NCBI GenBank assembly: GCA_038146865.1
Contig: JAYQSL010000002.1
Location: 1 to 64,000 of the forward strand
Length of the DNA stretch: 64,000 nt
Direction: 5' to 3'
Source of the DNA: GCA-2709075 sp038146865
Lineage (GTDB): Bacteria; Pseudomonadota; Alphaproteobacteria; MPNO01; UBA2964
The translations under genes and the position numbers were made by a program. Each line of letters starts with the position of its first letter. Within the stretch, counting starts at the first letter, position 1. The notes below the pieces were generated by a model, which was not told the origin of the DNA, did not search any database, and was given only the letters and a program-made list of their open reading frames with translations. This document shows positions 54,250 through 63,493 of the stretch, piece after piece.

Positions 54250-55282
54250 TTGGGAAACTCATAGAGCAATCATCGTTGGCCTAAGTGGGTTATCCCTAAC
54301 ACCCGAAGAAATTGCGTTTTTAGAAGAGTTTAACCCATTTGGTTTTATTCTGTTTGGGAGAAACTGCCAGACACCTGATCAATTGAAAGAATTGGTTGAT
54401 GCAATACGACGTATTCCTGGGCAAGCGAATGCTCCGATACTCATAGACCAAGAAGGAGGGCGGGTCTCTCGGCTAAAAGAACCGGGCTGGAGGCATCCAC
54501 CTGCAGCTAGGCTATTTGGAAAGCTCTCAGAGCAGACGTTGGATCTAGGGTTGAGGGCAGCGTATCTTAATGCTCGGATCATTTCATCGGATCTGACAAA
54601 AGCCGGCATTAATGTTGATTGCGCGCCTGTGTTGGATGTTTTGACTACCGGAACGCACAAAATAATTGGTGACCGAAGTTATTCTTTTGATGCAAATTTA
54701 GTTGCAAAAATTGGAGACTCTGTTTGTCGTGGTTTTATGGACGGAGGAATTATCCCCGTTATCAAGCATATCCCGGGCCACGGCAGAGCGGCAGTAGATA
54801 GTCACCTCGAGTTACCCAAGGTAGCAGAGAAACTAAAAAGCTTGAGAGATCGAGATTTCATCCCATTTCGTGGAATGTCGGGGGGGGTATGGGCCATGAC
54901 GGCCCACATATTGTTCGAGGCAATTGACGCCGAATTTCCGGTCACCCACTCCAAAACAATTATTAGAGACATTATAAGAGGTGAGATCGGTTTCTCGGGT
55001 CTACTCGTGTCTGATGACATAGGAATGGGTGCGCTCAAAGGAAGTCTGTCAGAAAGGGTTCTTAAAGCTTTCGATGCTGGCTGCGACGTTGTTCTGCATT
55101 GTTCTGGTGATGTTTCGGAAATGAAGGAGATAGCCCCGGTCGTACCTTTGCTTGGCTCAAATGCTGTTGACAGAATAAAGCGGAGCTTCTCGGCATTGAG
55201 CGCGGGCTCAGATAGAGAAAATAGTTTCTCTATTACTCGCGCCGACGAGGAGTTAAAAGAGATATTACAAGAATTAAGCTAG
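54236..55282 (+). CDS. nagZ: Beta-N-acetylhexosaminidase
   Basis: 348 residues from a TTG at 54236. GH3 motifs: ILIDQEGGRVSRLKEPGW (about 82-99), VIKHIPGHGRAAVDSHLELPKV (KH(I/F)PGHG) and the catalytic aspartate in LLVSDDIGMGAL. Removes GlcNAc from anhydro-muropeptides in cell-wall recycling in the cytoplasm. Upstream gene carries SPOR, downstream is scpA, as elsewhere in alphaproteobacteria. Confidence 0.95.
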   Translation: MSGVNWETHRAIIVGLSGLSLTPEEIAFLEEFNPFGFILFGRNCQTPDQLKELVDAIRRIPGQANAPILIDQEGGRVSRLKEPGWRHPPAARLFGKLSEQTLDLGLRAAYLNARIISSDLTKAGINVDCAPVLDVLTTGTHKIIGDRSYSFDANLVAKIGDSVCRGFMDGGIIPVIKHIPGHGRAAVDSHLELPKVAEKLKSLRDRDFIPFRGMSGGVWAMTAHILFEAIDAEFPVTHSKTIIRDIIRGEIGFSGLLVSDDIGMGALKGSLSERVLKAFDAGCDVVLHCSGDVSEMKEIAPVVPLLGSNAVDRIKRSFSALSAGSDRENSFSITRADEELKEILQELS

Positions 55283-55545
55283 CTTGAAATCATTAGCGAA
55301 AAAAGTATTGAGTTATTGGAGGGAAGTTTAAGGCGCGTTAATTTCCCATTCTGATAAACGACCGACAGTCTCGGTCACAGCTCTCTTCCTCTTTTAACGA
55401 TTCGTGTAAGCGGTAGTATAATAGTGGATTGTTGGTTTGATCTGTACTCTTGTTCAAATATTTCAAGAAGACGGTAAAGACTTCTTGGGAAAGTAGAAAA
55501 ACAACATAGTTTTTAGCAAGTCTTTTTGAGGACCCAAATCTGTAT

Positions 55546-56328
55546 ATGGCAACTCCCCCTGATTTTGAAGAAGATAAGGTTAAAGACCGGGCAGGCGAGG
55601 GTGCTCTGGTCGTTGACCTAGAAGGGTTTGAAGGTCCGATTGATATGTTGTTGACCCTAGCTAGAGAGCAAAAGGTTGACCTACTCAGCATATCAATTCT
55701 TGAACTTGCGGACCAATATTTGTCCTTTATCTCCGAAGCACGACGCTTAAAACTGGAGGTGGCGGCTGATTACCTCGTAATGGCGGCTTGGCTTGCCTAC
55801 CTTAAATCACGTTTGCTTCTTCCAGCTGAAGAGACAGAAGATGAGCCGTCCGGGTCTGAAATGGCAGAAGCATTGGCATTTCAACTTCGACGGTTGGAGG
55901 CAATGCAGAACTCCGGGGGGAAGGTAATGGCCCTTCCTAGACTTGGAAGAGATGTGTTTTCCCGTGGAGCACCCGAAGGCGTAAAAATATTAAAAACCCC
56001 GGTATATGATCTCTCTTTGTATGAGCTATTAAAATCATATGGAGATCAATATAGCCGGGCTAAAGAAGGCCAGTTATTAGAAATAGCGCCTACTGAATTC
56101 TATTCCGTCGACGACGCTCTGGACCGACTTCAATTAATGCTTGGAAAAACACCAGATTGGACGATTCTCATCAGTTTTTTGCCTGAAGACATCTCCGAAC
56201 CACTCGTCTGGCGATCAGCCTTGGCTTCAACTTTTGCAGCAAGTTTAGAGCTCGCAAAGTCTGGGCAAATAGAAATTCAGCAAGGACAAACCTTTGGACC
56301 GATGTATTTAAGATCTAAAGTAGAGTAA
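55546..56328 (+). CDS. scpA: Segregation and condensation protein A
   Basis: 260 residues. The kleisin-type N-terminal helix LEGFEGPIDMLLTLAREQKVDLLSISI (about 24-50), LEVAADYLVMAAWLAYLKSRLLLP and a winged-helix C-terminus. With ScpB and SMC it compacts chromosomes. ATG 55546 lies after a 263-base spacer following nagZ that shows one weak hairpin, GACCGA/TCGGTC at 55359-55375, and no gene. ScpB follows after 10 bases. Confidence 0.95.
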   Translation: MATPPDFEEDKVKDRAGEGALVVDLEGFEGPIDMLLTLAREQKVDLLSISILELADQYLSFISEARRLKLEVAADYLVMAAWLAYLKSRLLLPAEETEDEPSGSEMAEALAFQLRRLEAMQNSGGKVMALPRLGRDVFSRGAPEGVKILKTPVYDLSLYELLKSYGDQYSRAKEGQLLEIAPTEFYSVDDALDRLQLMLGKTPDWTILISFLPEDISEPLVWRSALASTFAASLELAKSGQIEIQQGQTFGPMYLRSKVE

Positions 56329-56338
56329 AGGAATAATT

Positions 56339-57025
56339 ATGGACGGATCGCTGACGCCAAGTGATATTATAGCTAATAAACATGAAAAATTTAACAATAT
56401 GAGCAGTGACCTTCGTGTTTTGGAAGCCCTGCTTTTCGCGGCGACTGAACCAGTTACGGAAAAATCGTTGCAAGAGCGCCTCCAACCAGGCGCTGACCTC
56501 GAGGATCTGCTCAATGTGCTTGCCAAGCATTATGAAGGTAGGGGCATAAATTTAATTCGAGTAGGAGGAAAGTGGGCATTTCGAACGGCTCCGGATCTTT
56601 CAGGTAAGTTAGAGATGGAAGTTCAGGTCGCCCGGAAGCTGAGTAGAGCAGCAGTCGAAACGCTCTCGATCATTGCCTACCATCAACCAATCACTCGAGC
56701 AGAGATAGAGGAAATCCGGGGAGTAGCTCTAAGTAAAGGAACTCTGGATCTCTTGCTGGAAATTGGTTGGATTAAACCAGTGGGGCGGCGTCGGACGCCT
56801 GGTAAACCTGTTACTTGGGGTACTAGTCCTGAATTTTTAAACCACTTTAGTCTCAATGAAATCGCTGATCTGCCTGGTGTAGATGAGTTAAAAGCGGCGG
56901 GATTATTGGACAAACGACCAGCGAAAACTATATTTGGAGAGATAGCCGCTCATTCTGATGAAGGTCAATTGTCTATTGAAACCGAGGACGAAGAGAGCAC
57001 AGAGCCCCTTAATCCAACGGATTAA
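56339..57025 (+). CDS. scpB: Segregation and condensation protein B
   Basis: 228 residues. Family core VLEALLFAATEPVTEKSLQERL, LSRAAVETLSIIAYHQPITRAEIEEIRGVALSKGTLDLLLEIGWI (winged-helix domain), VGRRRTPGKPVTWGTSPEFLNHF. Binds ScpA at the SMC complex. The start at 56339 gives an additional N-terminal segment; ATG 56399 would match the shorter family form. The next gene follows in 8 bases. Confidence 0.95.
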   Translation: MDGSLTPSDIIANKHEKFNNMSSDLRVLEALLFAATEPVTEKSLQERLQPGADLEDLLNVLAKHYEGRGINLIRVGGKWAFRTAPDLSGKLEMEVQVARKLSRAAVETLSIIAYHQPITRAEIEEIRGVALSKGTLDLLLEIGWIKPVGRRRTPGKPVTWGTSPEFLNHFSLNEIADLPGVDELKAAGLLDKRPAKTIFGEIAAHSDEGQLSIETEDEESTEPLNPTD

Positions 57026-57033
57026 TATAACCA

Positions 57034-57780
57034 ATGTCTCAAATTGATCTATCTCATGAGCACTCAACAAAAGCAATTCGCGAGAGATTAGAAGCCGGTT
57101 CTAGCCCAAGTTATCTAAGGGATTGGATTTATGGCGGAATTGATGGTGGTATAACTACTTTTGCCATTGTATCGGGGGTTATCGGCGCTAATTTTTCAAC
57201 AAATGTTATCCTAATCCTAGGTGCAGCAAATATACTTGCTGATGGTTTTTCTATGGCAGCCAGTAACTACACTGGTACAAAAGCGGAAAACGACGAATTT
57301 GAAAGAATTCGAGCATACGAAGAAAGGCAGCTAGAAAAGGACCCCGAAGGAGAAAGAAGGGAAATCGAGGAAATTTACCGCAATAAAGGCTTTTCTGGCG
57401 ATGATTTGGAGAGAGCAACCTCAATTATAACCGCGGATCGCAAACTTTGGATTGAAACCATGATGGTTGAGGAATACGGTCTTCCCACCGTCGAGAGGTC
57501 TCCCTATAAAGCGGCATTAGGAACTTTTTTTGCCTTCTTAGCCTGCGGTCTGGTCCCCTTAATTCCTTTTTTGTTGAGCCCTTGGTTGCTTGATCGGACA
57601 TCTGCATCGATCATTTGCGTTGTAATTACGGCGGCAACGTTTTTTCTTATTGGCTCAGCTAAATCCAAGTGGTCTCTTGCTAGCTGGTGGAAGTCAGGTT
57701 TAGAAACCTTTGCCATTGGGATGGGCGCCGCAGGAATAGCCTTTTTAATCGGCTTTTTGCTTCGGGATTTCGCCGGATAG
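57034..57780 (+). CDS. VIT1/CCC1 family iron/manganese transporter
   Basis: 248 residues. IYGGIDGGITTFAIVSGVIGAN (about 32-53), ADGFSMAASNYTGTKAENDE, then a charged cytoplasmic metal-binding domain (RREIEEIYRNKGFSGDDLERA) and three more membrane helices. The family moves Fe2+/Mn2+ out of the cytosol into vacuoles, and in bacteria outward. It interrupts the common scpB-tatA order and is not part of that set elsewhere, so it seems an insertion. Confidence 0.9.
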   Translation: MSQIDLSHEHSTKAIRERLEAGSSPSYLRDWIYGGIDGGITTFAIVSGVIGANFSTNVILILGAANILADGFSMAASNYTGTKAENDEFERIRAYEERQLEKDPEGERREIEEIYRNKGFSGDDLERATSIITADRKLWIETMMVEEYGLPTVERSPYKAALGTFFAFLACGLVPLIPFLLSPWLLDRTSASIICVVITAATFFLIGSAKSKWSLASWWKSGLETFAIGMGAAGIAFLIGFLLRDFAG

Positions 57781-57980
57781 ACTTTTTACCTGTTCGTAAC
57801 GTAAGTATTTTTAGGGTGTTGAGAGGAATTTTTCTTTGATTCCCATGAACAGTGTTCTTTAAGTTTGCATGCCAACCATTCCAGTAATATGACTATGGAG
57901 TGGACCCAGTTAAAAATGATACCGAAATTCATTTTTTTTTGGTTGTTTTGATTTGAGTGTTTGAGAGGAGTTGAGTTTAG

Positions 57981-58223
57981 ATGGGAACTTTTAGTATTTG
58001 GCACTGGGTTATTGTGCTAGTTGTAGTGCTAGTTCTCTTTGGCGGAAGGGGCAAATTATCTCAGTTAATGGGAGATATGGCGAAAGGCATAACGGCTTTC
58101 AAGAAAGGCCTAAAAGACGAGCAATCAAATGATAGTGAGGCGAAAGTAATTGAGCGTTCTTCAGAACAAGATACTGTAGACGTTAGTTCAACATCGAATA
58201 AAGATACCGCTGCAAAAAGCTAG
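57981..58223 (+). CDS. tatA: Sec-independent translocase TatA
   Basis: 80 residues. A single N-terminal helix (IWHWVIVLVVVLVLFGG), then the amphipathic helix beginning GRGKLSQLMGDMAKGI and the conserved FKKGLKDE, ending in a polar tail. Forms the pore element of the twin-arginine translocase. Preceded by AGAGGAG. First of tatABC. Confidence 0.95.
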   Translation: MGTFSIWHWVIVLVVVLVLFGGRGKLSQLMGDMAKGITAFKKGLKDEQSNDSEAKVIERSSEQDTVDVSSTSNKDTAAKS

Positions 58224-58250
58224 TCGGTTTGATCTAGAGGAACAAAGCCA

Positions 58251-58685
58251 GTGTTTGATATTGGCGGTTGGGAATTTCTTTTAATCATTATGCTCGCCCT
58301 TTTGATAATTGGGCCGAAGGATCTCCCGCTGGCTATTAGAACAATTACTCAATGGATTCGGAAGGCTCGATCTCTAGCTCAAGAATTTCAGTATAATCTC
58401 GACGATATAGCTACTCAGGCAGAAATCGATAAAGTCAAAACCGATCTAGTTGCCGATACTGGTTTCTCGGATATGAAAACTGAGTTAGAGGAATCATTAA
58501 GGGCTGAGATAGATCCTCAAGGTGATCTCGACGCCTCCATCAAATCCCTTCGCAACTCCGTTGATAACCAAGAAATTTTGGAAATTGACTCCTCCGAAGA
58601 CAATATGAGTTCTGAAACAAACAGTTCTGACGAGGCTGGACAAAGAGATGTTGAGCTCGATCCAACTGGGAAAAGAAACTCTTGA
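58251..58685 (+). CDS. tatB: Sec-independent translocase TatB
   Basis: 144 residues from a GTG at 58251 after AGAGGAA. MFDIGGWEFLLIIMLALLIIGPKDLPLAIRTI is the TatB membrane helix with its P-containing hinge; a charged cytoplasmic domain follows. TatB, with TatC, receives the twin-arginine signal peptide. The stop overlaps the tatC start. Confidence 0.94.
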   Translation: MFDIGGWEFLLIIMLALLIIGPKDLPLAIRTITQWIRKARSLAQEFQYNLDDIATQAEIDKVKTDLVADTGFSDMKTELEESLRAEIDPQGDLDASIKSLRNSVDNQEILEIDSSEDNMSSETNSSDEAGQRDVELDPTGKRNS

Positions 58686-59521
58686 TTTTCTTTTCTAAAC
58701 AAAAAAAGGCCTCTAATTCTGATAATCTTGAGCAAGAAGAGGGTAAGATGCCTCTTTTATCTCACCTTATTGAATTACGGCGACGGTTGTTATTTAGCGT
58801 CGCTGCATTTCTAGTCCTCTTTTTTATTTTTATACCCGCGGCTCCCTATGTTTACGGTTTTTTAATGGAGCCTCTTTATGAGATTTTGAGAGACCGGCCG
58901 AATGCAAGAATGATCTTCACCGGTCTCCCTGAACAATTTTTAACTGAAATAAAAATAGCATTTTTTCTTGCTCTAGCTGTCTCAACACCAATTCTGTTAT
59001 CCCAAATCTGGAAGTTTGTTGCACCAGGATTGTATAAAAATGAGAGAAAAGCTTTTCTTCCATTTTTAATTTCAACCCCTGTTCTTTTTTGTTCAGGCGC
59101 AGCACTTGTTTACTATTTAATCCTACCGATGGCCTGGCAATTTTTTATCGGTTTTGAGATGCCAGCGACTGATGATTCTCTCGCAATAGAACTAGAACCG
59201 AAAGTGAATGAGTACTTATCTCTGGTGCTTTTATTGATGTTTGCGTTTGGTTTAGGATTCCAATTGCCAGTGCTTTTGATACTCTTGGCTAAAGTTGGGA
59301 TTATCACAGCAGATGGGTTGGCTGAGAAACGGCGCTATGCGATCGTTGGTGTTTTTATATTCGCCGCAATTATAACACCTCCTGATGTTATAAGTCAGAT
59401 AGGACTGGCTGTTCCCCTCATTCTTCTCTACGAGGTCTCCATTTTTGCTGCTAGACTGATTGAAAAAAAGGCGAAAAAACTCGCATCTGACGAAGAGCCC
59501 GATGGCGTTCAAGACAGTTAG
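58682..59521 (+). CDS. tatC: Sec-independent translocase TatC
   Basis: 279 residues from TTG 58682, overlapping tatB by four bases; ATG 58748 (residue 23) is an alternative. MPLLSHLIELRRRLLFSV opens the core. Six membrane helices follow with FLTEIKIAFFLALAVSTPILLSQIWKFVAPGLYKNERKAFLPF, the conserved TatC region with Pro and Glu for signal-peptide binding. The C-terminus is lysine-rich. Membrane core of the Tat system. Confidence 0.95.
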   Translation: MIFFSKQKKASNSDNLEQEEGKMPLLSHLIELRRRLLFSVAAFLVLFFIFIPAAPYVYGFLMEPLYEILRDRPNARMIFTGLPEQFLTEIKIAFFLALAVSTPILLSQIWKFVAPGLYKNERKAFLPFLISTPVLFCSGAALVYYLILPMAWQFFIGFEMPATDDSLAIELEPKVNEYLSLVLLLMFAFGLGFQLPVLLILLAKVGIITADGLAEKRRYAIVGVFIFAAIITPPDVISQIGLAVPLILLYEVSIFAARLIEKKAKKLASDEEPDGVQDS

Positions 59522-59568
59522 GTGTAAAAGAAACTAACCCAAAGTATTTCGGATGTTGCTATCGGATC

Positions 59569-60849
59569 ATGTTGGACATTAGGTGGATAAGGGAAAACCC
59601 CTCAAAATTTGATGAAGCCCTTGAAAAAAGAGGAATTACACCAACGGCGGAGGAGCTTATTGACCTCGACCAGGCTAGGCGGAACTATCAGACAAAAACG
59701 CAGGCTATTCAAACGAGACGCAACGAAGCTTCAAAAGAAATTGGGAAGCTAAAGGGGGCTGGTGAGAATGCTGATGCCTTAATTCAAGAAGTAAGCGAAC
59801 TCAGAGAGACTCTTCAAAACTTAGAGTCCCAGGAGAAACAAGCTTCTGAAGATTTAATCCAGAGATTGGCTTCCATCCCTAATATCCCTGCTGATGATGT
59901 CCCGATTGGAAGAGACGAAGAAGATAATTTAGAGATTAGAAAGTTTGGCACGCCCAGATCATTTTCTTTTGAGCCATTGGATCATGTTTCTATTGGAGAA
60001 AAATTGGATGGAATGGACTTTGAGGCTGCTGCTAAACTCTCAGGGTCACGTTTTGTGGTTCTAAGGGGAAACCTAGCGAGACTAGAACGTGCGCTGGCCA
60101 CGTTTATGTTAGATCTCCATACCCAAGAGTTTGGATACACCGAAGTTTCTCCTCCAGTTTTGGTAAGGGATAATGCCGTTTATGGAACAGGGCAGCTTCC
60201 AAAATTCTCTGAGGATTTGTTTCGTACGGAAAATGGATTTTGGCTGATACCAACAGCGGAAGTGCCGCTTACAAATCTTGTAGCAGATAAAATTCTTGAA
60301 GAGAAAGATTTGCCGATAAGGCTTACAGCTTACACCAATTGTTTTCGTTCCGAAGCCGGAGCGGCTGGCAGGGATACACGAGGGATGTTGCGGCAGCATC
60401 AATTCAATAAGGTAGAGCTGGTGAGCATAGTGCATCCAAAAGAGTCAGAGGCCGAGCATCAGCGGATGACGGAGGCTGCTGAGGAAGTTCTCAGGAAACT
60501 TGAATTACCTTATAGGGTAATGCTCTTGTGCTCGGGAGATATGGGTTTCTCTGCGCGAAGAACCTATGATCTTGAGGTCTGGTTGCCTGGTCAAAACAAA
60601 TACAGAGAAATTTCCTCTTGTTCGACTTGCGGGGACTTTCAATCCAGAAGAATGCAGTCGCGGTTTAGACCTGAATCCAAGAAAGGGATAAATTTTCTTC
60701 ATACTCTAAACGGTTCTGGAATTGCGGTCGGACGGGCCTTGATTGCGGTCCTCGAAAATTATCAAAATGAAGATGGGTCGGTCTCAGTTCCAGAAGTGCT
60801 CAGAAAGTATATGGGTGGTATCAATAAATTAGAACCTAATGCCTCTTGA
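59569..60849 (+). CDS. serS: Seryl-tRNA synthetase
   Basis: 426 residues. Class II: N-terminal coiled coil (about 30-100), motif 2 FRSEAGAAGRDTRGMLRQHQFNKVEL and motif 3 NGSGIAVGRALIAVLENYQN. Charges tRNA-Ser. The stop codon lies 11 bases into pcm, so the two are coupled. In many alphaproteobacteria surE sits between serS and pcm; it is absent here. Confidence 0.97.
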   Translation: MLDIRWIRENPSKFDEALEKRGITPTAEELIDLDQARRNYQTKTQAIQTRRNEASKEIGKLKGAGENADALIQEVSELRETLQNLESQEKQASEDLIQRLASIPNIPADDVPIGRDEEDNLEIRKFGTPRSFSFEPLDHVSIGEKLDGMDFEAAAKLSGSRFVVLRGNLARLERALATFMLDLHTQEFGYTEVSPPVLVRDNAVYGTGQLPKFSEDLFRTENGFWLIPTAEVPLTNLVADKILEEKDLPIRLTAYTNCFRSEAGAAGRDTRGMLRQHQFNKVELVSIVHPKESEAEHQRMTEAAEEVLRKLELPYRVMLLCSGDMGFSARRTYDLEVWLPGQNKYREISSCSTCGDFQSRRMQSRFRPESKKGINFLHTLNGSGIAVGRALIAVLENYQNEDGSVSVPEVLRKYMGGINKLEPNAS

Positions 60850-61483
60850 TCCCACCCTAATTCGTTTACTGATGCACCTGCGTCAGAACGGCATTACTAA
60901 TAAAGATGTTTTGGCCGCTATCGAGAGAGTGCCTCGCGAACTTTTTATCCCAGAGTCATTCCAAGATCAGGCATATGAGGACATAGCCCTTCCGATTGGC
61001 TTTGGGCAAACAATTAGTCAACCAACAGTCGTTGGCTTCATGTCAGAGAGGTTAATGCCAAACAAAAAAGCAAAGGTGCTTGAAGTGGGGACTGGATCTG
61101 GCTATCAAGCTGCAATTCTATCTAAACTTTTTCGAAGAGTTTACACGATAGAACGTCATCGTGATTTGCTAAAATCAGCGGAAAAGAAATTTAAGGAACT
61201 AAGGCTAAATAACATAGTTCCTCTTTGGGCAGACGGAGTGATGGGGTGGCCGGAACAATCGCCTTTTGATCGGATTATTTTGACAGCGGGATTGGAGAGG
61301 GTTCCTCCAGTTCTTTTTGATCAGCTTGCAATTGGGGGGTATTTAATAGCACCAGTGGGTAAAGCAGGAGCTGATCAAAAATTATTATGTTATAAAAAAG
61401 ACGATGAAGGTATCTGCAGTGATGAACTTTGGCCTGTTCGCTTCGTTCCTGTGATTCCTGGAACTGCAAACGATACGGAATAG
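60839..61483 (+). CDS. pcm: Protein-L-isoaspartate O-methyltransferase
   Basis: 214 residues; overlaps the end of serS. SAM-binding VLEVGTGSGYQAAILSKLF (about 78-96), LPIGFGQTISQPTVVGFMSERL (substrate-binding loop) and VPLWADGVMGWPEQSPFDRIILTAG are full matches to PCMT. Repairs isoaspartyl residues in aged proteins. This is the canonical copy, distinct from the paralogue at 37993. Confidence 0.95.
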   Translation: MPLDPTLIRLLMHLRQNGITNKDVLAAIERVPRELFIPESFQDQAYEDIALPIGFGQTISQPTVVGFMSERLMPNKKAKVLEVGTGSGYQAAILSKLFRRVYTIERHRDLLKSAEKKFKELRLNNIVPLWADGVMGWPEQSPFDRIILTAGLERVPPVLFDQLAIGGYLIAPVGKAGADQKLLCYKKDDEGICSDELWPVRFVPVIPGTANDTE

Positions 61484-61494
61484 CAAACGGTTCC

Positions 61495-62559
61495 ATGACG
61501 TTTCAGCTAAGTAAGTTTAATTTTTCTATTATTTTTATGTTGGTCTGCTTGTTTTTGAACGGTTGTGGTCAATATCGCCTTCCAGAAGGCCCCATAAAAA
61601 TTCCCTCTAATGCTAATAAAAGATCTGCTCTTAGCTCTGATTTAAGCTTGCAAAAGGTCAAAGTTAAACGGGGTGATAGTCTGTATAAGATCGCTAAGCG
61701 GTTTAGGGTTTCTCTCCGAGAATTAATAGAATTAAACAAAATTGGTGCTCCGTATATTATTTATCCGGGCGTTGATTTAAAACTGCCCGAAAACGCTGTC
61801 TATACGGTGAAAAAGAACCAGAATATTTATGAGATTGCTCAGGAGCTTAACGTAAACCCAAATAGACTAGTAAGAAAAAACGAGCTGTTTCCCCCGTATA
61901 AATTGAAAAAGGGACAGGTTTTAAAAATTCCTTCGAGGAATTTCGGTTCTGGAGGAAATAATAGGAGGGACTCTTTTCAAAAAACGCATGGACGGGTTAC
62001 GAGTAAAGTTACGAGAAATAGAAACTCATGGGGAAAACCTCAGGTTAAAAGGCTCCCCAGCCCTTCAGCAAGGACCGATGAGAGGTTTTTATGGCCCGTT
62101 CGGGGTAAGGTTGTAATCGGGTTTGGTGCAAGAGAAGGTGGCCTGAGGAATGATGGAATAAATATAAGGGCGCCTGATGGATCACCAATAAGGGCGGCAG
62201 AAAATGGAGTGGTTGCTTATTCCGGTAATCAATTGAGAGGTTTTGGCAATTTACTTTTGATAAAACATGCTGGAGGTTGGATGTCTGCTTATGCTCATGC
62301 GTCTCTACTATTAGTTCAAAGAGGGGACACCGTTCGTCGGGGCCAAGTTATCGCCCGTGTTGGGAAAACAGGAAATGTCGCCAATCCGCAACTTCATTTT
62401 GAGCTTCGAAGAAATAATGAGCCGGTTGATCCGAGAGAGTATTTGGCGCGTCTCGCAGAGAATTATAACCTAAATATCAAGACTTTTGCCCTGCTCTCCA
62501 GCGATGTCTTGAATAAATTGCCAGGCTACTCGCCCAGAGCGAGCGCCTCTAGTAACTGA
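61495..62559 (+). CDS. NlpD-like lipoprotein with two LysM and a degenerate LytM domain
   Basis: 354 residues from ATG 61495. The signal peptide has a lipobox LNGC (Cys about 25). Two LysM domains follow (about 50-93 and 95-140), then a basic linker and a LytM/M23 domain (about 200-320). Metal-ligand positions are altered: where active M23 has HxxxD it reads NDGIN, and the HxH is QLH. So it should be catalytically inactive, as in NlpD, and act by activating an amidase at the septum. Overlaps the 3' end of the opposite DUF815 gene by 90 bases. Confidence 0.9.
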   Translation: MTFQLSKFNFSIIFMLVCLFLNGCGQYRLPEGPIKIPSNANKRSALSSDLSLQKVKVKRGDSLYKIAKRFRVSLRELIELNKIGAPYIIYPGVDLKLPENAVYTVKKNQNIYEIAQELNVNPNRLVRKNELFPPYKLKKGQVLKIPSRNFGSGGNNRRDSFQKTHGRVTSKVTRNRNSWGKPQVKRLPSPSARTDERFLWPVRGKVVIGFGAREGGLRNDGINIRAPDGSPIRAAENGVVAYSGNQLRGFGNLLLIKHAGGWMSAYAHASLLLVQRGDTVRRGQVIARVGKTGNVANPQLHFELRRNNEPVDPREYLARLAENYNLNIKTFALLSSDVLNKLPGYSPRASASSN

Positions 62560-63330
62560 CCATTCTATAGCCTTGGAATGGAGTTCTTTTCTATTTTCCA
62601 AAAGCTCAAAGTGCTCCGCATAAGCGTCAATAATTTTTAAAAATGTTTCTTGATCGCAATTATGAAACCCAAGCCAAAGCCCAAATCGATCTGACAGAGA
62701 GATCCGTTCTTCAGCCGTTTCCCGAGAATTGATAGCGTCATCTCCAGTTTGCTCTGATATTTCTCGAGACATCAAATGCCGTCGATTCGAGGTGGCATAA
62801 AAAATTACATTTTGAGGTCTACCCTCTATTCCTCCCTCGAGAAGGGTCTTTAAGGACTTATAGCTCTCATCAGCTGCTTCAAATGACAAATCGTCACAGA
62901 ATAAAATAAAGCGACGTTTTGTATCTTTTTTAAGAATTGGTAGCAGCCTAGTTAATGTTGATATGTCCTCTCTGTGGATTTCAACGAGGCTTAAACAGGG
63001 ATATTCAACTAAAAGTGTACCATGGACCGCTTTTACTAGAGAACTTTTACCTGTTCCCCTCGCACCCCAGAGTAAAGCATTATTGGCCGGAAAGCCGAGC
63101 GCAAACCTTTTCGTATTGTCAAAAAGCGTGGACATTGAGCGATCAATACCTTTTAAAAGCTTGATATCTAGTCTGTTCACTCGCTCTACAGGACTAAGAA
63201 AGCCTCCTTCGGGATTCCAAATGAATGCGGTAGCTGTATCATTTGTTTCGGCGGATCGGGGCTGAGGAGCTAAAATTTCAAGGGAATTGGCAATCCTCTC
63301 AAGGGCAACGAGTATTTTCGATTCTATCAT
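62470..63330 (-). CDS. DUF815 family AAA ATPase
   Basis: 286 residues from ATG 63330 (GTG 63339 alternative). Walker A LLWGARGTGKSSLVKAVH (about 102-119), Walker B RFILFCDDLSFE, and the sensor segment NVIFYATSNRRHLM. Ends with TRGARSGRVAWQFIQDIAG, the conserved family C-terminus, so the 90-base overlap with the nlpD-like gene is within genuine coding sequence. Function unknown; usually next to the yajC/secD cluster in alphaproteobacteria. Confidence 0.92.
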   Translation of the reverse strand: MIESKILVALERIANSLEILAPQPRSAETNDTATAFIWNPEGGFLSPVERVNRLDIKLLKGIDRSMSTLFDNTKRFALGFPANNALLWGARGTGKSSLVKAVHGTLLVEYPCLSLVEIHREDISTLTRLLPILKKDTKRRFILFCDDLSFEAADESYKSLKTLLEGGIEGRPQNVIFYATSNRRHLMSREISEQTGDDAINSRETAEERISLSDRFGLWLGFHNCDQETFLKIIDAYAEHFELLENRKELHSKAIEWSVTRGARSGRVAWQFIQDIAGEQGKSLDI

Positions 63331-63493
63331 TTCTCTCACTAAATCTGCTCGACAAAACGAATTTACTGTGTTGAGTAGCCCAATAATTGTTGAGAAGGAA
63401 GCAATAAGAGCCTCATTTTACGCCGTCTGTGTTTGCAAGACGGGGTGAGGGAGGTATATTCCGCAGCCTTGGGTAAAAATAAAGGAGTAACCG

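Noticed and set aside
55359..55375. GACCGA/TCGGTC hairpin in the nagZ-scpA spacer
   Set aside because: Only six pairs and no T-tract on either strand.
55338..55691. Minus-strand frame of 117 codons opposite the start of scpA
   Set aside because: Low-complexity serine/arginine composition, runs into scpA, no start signals.
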